Assembly: GCF_000421705.1 (NCBI RefSeq)
Contig: NZ_ATXN01000003.1
Coordinates: 67,001 to 131,000 of the forward strand
Reading direction: 5' to 3'
DNA length: 64,000 nucleotides
Source: Brevundimonas naejangsanensis DSM 23858
GTDB taxonomy: Bacteria; Pseudomonadota; Alphaproteobacteria; Caulobacterales; Caulobacteraceae
Below, in pieces: positions 61,541 through 64,000 of the stretch; the stretch's first letter is position 1, and each line of letters starts with the position of its first letter. Made by a program: the position numbers and the translations under genes. The notes below the pieces were generated by a model. That model had not been told where the DNA came from. It saw only the letters and a program-made list of their open reading frames with translations, and ran no database searches.

Positions 61541-62288
61541 TCAGCGCCGCGCGCTCGTCGGCCGTCAGCATCCGCCAGCGGCCTTCGGGCAGGTCGCCCA
61601 GCTTCACCGGACCGATGCGGATGCGATAGAGGTCGACGACCTCCAGCCCGACCAGTTCGCACATGCGGCGGATCTGGCGGTTGCGGCCCTCGCGCAGCAG
61701 GAATCGCAGGCGCTGGGGCTCCATCTGGGTGACGCGGGCGGGCTTCAACTGGCGGCCGTCCAGCTCCAGCCCGTGGCGCAGCTTGGACAGCTTTGCTTCG
61801 GTCACGGCGCCGGCGACGCGGACCAGATATTCCTTGTCGAGGTCGGACTGTGGGCCGATCACCGCCTTGGCTACGACCCCGTCCGACGACAGCAGCAGCA
61901 GGCCGCGCGAATCCTCGTCCAGCCGTCCGACCGGGGGCAGGGAGGCGTCGCGGGCGGGCGTCTCGCCGTCGCCGACCCGGTTGGCCGTGGTCAGCAGGCG
62001 CGCGGCGGGAATCTTGCCCGGCTCGGGCTGGCCCGAGACATAGCCGACCGGCTTGTGCAGCAGGATGGCGACGCCCGCCGCCAGCGCCGCCTCGCCCGTG
62101 TCGTTGAGCGTCAGGGTCTGGCCCGGTTCGATCTTGCGGCCCGCGTCGCGCACCACCTCGCCGTCGATGCTGACCAGTCCCTCGGCGATCAGTCCCTCGG
62201 CCTCGCGGCGCGAGCAGACGCCGGTCTGGCCCAGCCATTTGTTGATGCGGACGGGTTCTGCGCCGTCATAGGTGCGGACGAAGGCCAT
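61530..62288 (-). CDS. rluF: RsuA/RluF-family pseudouridine synthase
   Basis: 252 aa with an N-terminal S4 domain (RINKWLGQTGVCSRREAEGLIAEGLV) and a TruA-unlike RsuA catalytic core: VGRLDEDSRGLLLLSSDG (catalytic Asp), FLLREGRNRQIRRMCELVGL and DLYRIRIGPV near the end. The combination best fits RluF/RluB-type 23S rRNA enzymes. The start at 62288 gives MAFVRTYDG; the upstream in-frame sequence is Pro/Arg-rich and unlikely to be coding. Assignment between RluB, RluE and RluF is tentative. Confidence 0.88.
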   Translation of the reverse strand: MAFVRTYDGAEPVRINKWLGQTGVCSRREAEGLIAEGLVSIDGEVVRDAGRKIEPGQTLTLNDTGEAALAAGVAILLHKPVGYVSGQPEPGKIPAARLLTTANRVGDGETPARDASLPPVGRLDEDSRGLLLLSSDGVVAKAVIGPQSDLDKEYLVRVAGAVTEAKLSKLRHGLELDGRQLKPARVTQMEPQRLRFLLREGRNRQIRRMCELVGLEVVDLYRIRIGPVKLGDLPEGRWRMLTADERAALIKG

Positions 62289-62418
62289 GGCCTGACTGAC
62301 TCTCTGCGATGCGACCGGCTGTGTAGGGCGGGGCTGGGCGTTCAGGCAAGGCTGGCCGCCACGCGCCAAGGTTCAGATTTTCCGCCTTTGTGTTTCAGGT
62401 CACGTTTTCGTCGCCAAG

Positions 62419-62446
62419 TTGACCTTGAGCATCATAAGCCTATATC
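62419..62446 (+). promoter_or_regulatory. Candidate sigma-70-like promoter
   Basis: TTGACC (62419-62424), a 16-bp spacer and TATATC (62441-62446), about 150 bp upstream of the DJ-1-like start codon. The match is fair at both hexamers. Confidence 0.4.
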
Positions 62447-62539
62447 AGCAGTCACCCTGATGATTTTGATACGTTCGCCTCCGATCGATTCGGATCGCGA
62501 CGTTTGCCGTGTCTGACCGAATTTCGACACGCAGGGCGC

Positions 62540-62559
62540 GACAGTTTCTAGGAACTGTC
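62540..62559. promoter_or_regulatory. Palindrome upstream of the DJ-1-like gene
   Basis: GACAGTTTCTAGGAACTGTC, 18 of 20 positions symmetric around a central CTAG, 37 bp before the start codon. Probable protein-binding site for an unknown regulator. Confidence 0.5.
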
Positions 62560-62595
62560 CGCGAATATTGATCGATAACCTTCGAAGGAGACATT

Positions 62596-63087
62596 TTGTA
62601 CGCTCAACGCAAGACCGCGACCGCCCCTCGTTCCCGCCAATACGGCAACCGCCCCGCGCCGACCCGCCTGCGCTTCGGCCTGATCATGCGCAAGGGCATG
62701 GATTTCGGCGAACTGGGCGACATGGAGACCGCCCTGCGCTTTGAAGGCGTGTCGCTGGCTCCGATCTCGACCGGCGAGGGCAGTCTGGTTTCGGGCGGCT
62801 TGACGGTTCTGGCCACGGCGACGGCCGATGACATCACCGGCGGCCGGGTTCAGGGCGTGGTGGTTCCCGGCGGCATGGCGGACGAGGCCGGACTGGTCCA
62901 GGTCAAGGCGCTGGTGAATCTGGCCAAGGCGCAGGGGCTGCCGGTTCTGGCGTTCGCCGACGGCGTGGCCCTGACGGCCGAAATCTTCGGCGAAGCGGCC
63001 GATGCGCCGGGCGCCGCTTTCCGCGACGGCAAGGTCGCCCTGCTGAACGATCGCGCCGAACTGACGGCCGTGGTCGCCGCCATCTAA
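62596..63087 (+). CDS. DJ-1/PfpI-like protein without the nucleophilic Cys
   Basis: 163 aa, TTG start with AAGGAG five bases upstream. The fold is recognisable: VVVPGGMADEAGLVQ and ALVNLAKAQGLPVLAFADGV. In DJ-1/PfpI proteins the nucleophilic Cys sits where this reads AFADG (an AxCxG-type turn), so the catalytic residue is Ala and the protein is probably not a peptidase or glyoxalase. The first ~25 residues are basic (RKTATAPRSRQYGNRPAPTR) and poorly conserved. The stop overlaps that of the DUF938 gene in opposite orientation. Confidence 0.75.
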   Translation: MYAQRKTATAPRSRQYGNRPAPTRLRFGLIMRKGMDFGELGDMETALRFEGVSLAPISTGEGSLVSGGLTVLATATADDITGGRVQGVVVPGGMADEAGLVQVKALVNLAKAQGLPVLAFADGVALTAEIFGEAADAPGAAFRDGKVALLNDRAELTAVVAAI

Positions 63088-63714
63088 ATCCGGCGGAAGA
63101 TCAGGCTCAGGTTGTTGGCAGGCATGGCTCGCCGCAGCGTCAGGGCCAGGCCATGCGACCGGGCGAGCGTCTCGACCTCGCCCCGGTCGCGCAGGCCCCA
63201 TGCAGGGTCCCGCGCCTTCAGGCTGTCGTCGAAGGCGGCGTTGGAGGGGGCCAGCGGAACCTCCGCTTCGCGATAGGGGCCGTAGAGGTACAGCAGGCCG
63301 CCGGGGCGCATCAGCGACCGCTCGGCCAGTTGCATCAGGCCTTCGGCCGCCGTCCACGGGCTGATGTGGATCATGTTGATGCAGACGATGGCGTTCAGCG
63401 GCTCCGACGGCCAGTTGGCGTCGTCGAGCATGTCGACGGCCTGTGCAGGGCGCAGGTTTGCGACGCTTGTATGCGTCCGCCACGCCTCGATGCTGGCGCG
63501 GGCCTGAGGGCTGGGGTCGCTGGGCGTCCAGTCCGGGCAGGGCGGCGGCGAAGGCGACGGCGTGCTGACCCGGTCCGGAGGCGATCTCCAGCACCCGGCC
63601 GCGAGCAGGCAGATGGGCGCGCAGAACGTCGAGTATGGCCGCGCTGTTGCGTTCGGCTGCCGGCGAAATCAGCGCGTCAGGGGCGCCGGCCGATGTCGAT
63701 ATTGCAGAATCCAT
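63084..63714 (-). pseudogene. DUF938 methyltransferase broken by a frameshift
   Basis: A SAM-dependent methyltransferase-like gene of the DUF938 family, split between two frames. The 5' part starts MDSAISTSAGAPDALISPAA and reads VLEIASGPGQHAVAFAAALPGLD, including the SAM-binding Gly-rich loop. The 3' part continues in another frame as TPSDPSPQARASIEAWRTHT, then ICINMIHISPWTAAEGLM-type sequence to FRRI. The break is near 63526-63535, where one unit of a CTGGA tandem repeat appears to be missing compared with the expected LPGLDWTPSDP. One 5-bp deletion explains the shift. It is either a recent pseudogene or a base-calling error. Confidence 0.82.
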
Positions 63715-63923
63715 CGTCTTCACGCCGAAGGAGATAGCCCTTGGGGCGCGCTCTGACGATTTAATTGTGCGCGCGGGCGGCCTGGCCCGGATAACGGGGG
63801 AATGAAACGTGCAGCGGTTGACCTTACGTCCCGTCGGGTTCATTGCCCGCGTAACACAGCGTGATCAGCTTATTGCGTGACGGCGACAACAGATCGGCGC
63901 GCGCAGCTTCAGGAGAGCAAGAC

Positions 63924-64000
63924 GTGACGCAATCGATTCCCGGACTCCTTCCGGCGCCGACCGAACACAAGGGCCTCGTCGCTTGGGTGGAGCAGATCGC
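63924..64000 (+). CDS. pckG: Phosphoenolpyruvate carboxykinase (GTP), 5' end only
   Basis: The window ends 77 bp into the gene. A GTG start (63924) has AGGAG eight bases upstream. The visible product, VTQSIPGLLPAPTEHKGLVA then WVEQIA, matches the beginning of alphaproteobacterial GTP-dependent PEP carboxykinases. The enzyme converts oxaloacetate to PEP. The remaining ~570 codons lie outside. A PEP/pyruvate link with ppdK (6097) is functional only, not positional. Confidence 0.75.
   Translation, partial: MTQSIPGLLPAPTEHKGLVAWVEQI

Larger units (their letters stand above)
62289..62595. other. 307-bp divergent spacer between rluF and the DJ-1-like gene
   Basis: No gene is evident here. It holds the candidate promoter at 62419-62446, the palindrome at 62540-62559 and an AAGGAG ribosome site before the TTG start. 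The rest shows no clear structure. Confidence 0.6.

Noticed and set aside
62550-62576. Second EcfG promoter (GGAAC-N17-CGAT) before the DJ-1-like gene
   Set aside because: The -10 differs from CGTT and the GGAAC lies inside the palindrome at 62540-62559, which explains it better.

Overview
This is a GC-rich chromosomal window from an alphaproteobacterium, most likely a member of the Caulobacterales close to Brevundimonas. The placement is an inference. It rests on a CC0125/CC1285-type lipoprotein, an ATP12-family chaperone, a GTP-type PEP carboxykinase, an EcfG/sigma-T style promoter (GGAAC-N16-CGTT), and dense operons whose genes overlap by ATGA. I see no rRNA, tRNA, CRISPR array, phage gene or transposase.

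Layout: 0-2.4 kb holds the end of a heavy-metal RND efflux operon (czcI-like, czcC, czcB). 2.5-8.8 kb is housekeeping: tag, TraB/GumN, an HTH/membrane-protein pair, ygfZ and ppdK. 9-10.3 kb carries two tandem outer-membrane barrel paralogs, followed by a palindrome-rich spacer. 10.5-17.6 kb holds a KAS III-like synthase, a KpsC-type capsule Kdo transferase, a CoA-lyase/SDR pair, a ROK sugar kinase and free-Met-R-sulfoxide reductase. 17.7-23.3 kb is an envelope thiol-redox locus (DsbA-like lipoprotein, TlpA-like protein, DsbD) beside a divergent OmpR/QseBC-type two-component system. Two identical CTTAAG-N5-CTTAAG boxes mark the promoters there. 23.4-28.5 kb has a DUF1328 gene behind a stress promoter, two large secreted peptidase-like proteins and a YdeI-like protein.

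28.5-42.5 kb is the main accessory block: a complete enterobactin-type catecholate siderophore locus. An MFS transporter and a two-component system lie on one strand. entC-entE-entB-(free aryl carrier protein)-entF-entA and a TonB-dependent receptor lie on the other. Fur-box-like palindromes precede both the MFS gene and entC. The NRPS has C-A-PCP-TE architecture and a serine adenylation code like EntF. Unusual points are the split EntB, a receptor with no visible signal peptide, and no phosphopantetheinyl transferase in view.

42.5-48.8 kb: OsmC-like protein, two pirins, a LysR/flavin reductase/GNAT operon and an ABC-2 transporter. 48.9-55 kb: NPP-type phosphodiesterase, TetA-like MFS, Do-like protease, VOC protein and RarA. 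55-64 kb: two paralogous 4-TM proteins, three pseudouridine synthases, a lipoprotein, DUF2214, CrcB, a HAD phosphatase, an ATP12 chaperone, a membrane protein/winged-helix regulator pair with an operator array, a DJ-1-like protein, a DUF938 methyltransferase broken by an apparent 5-bp deletion, and the start of pckG. Three long intergenic inverted repeats (about 14.3, 46.95 and 53.07 kb) look like one dispersed element family.
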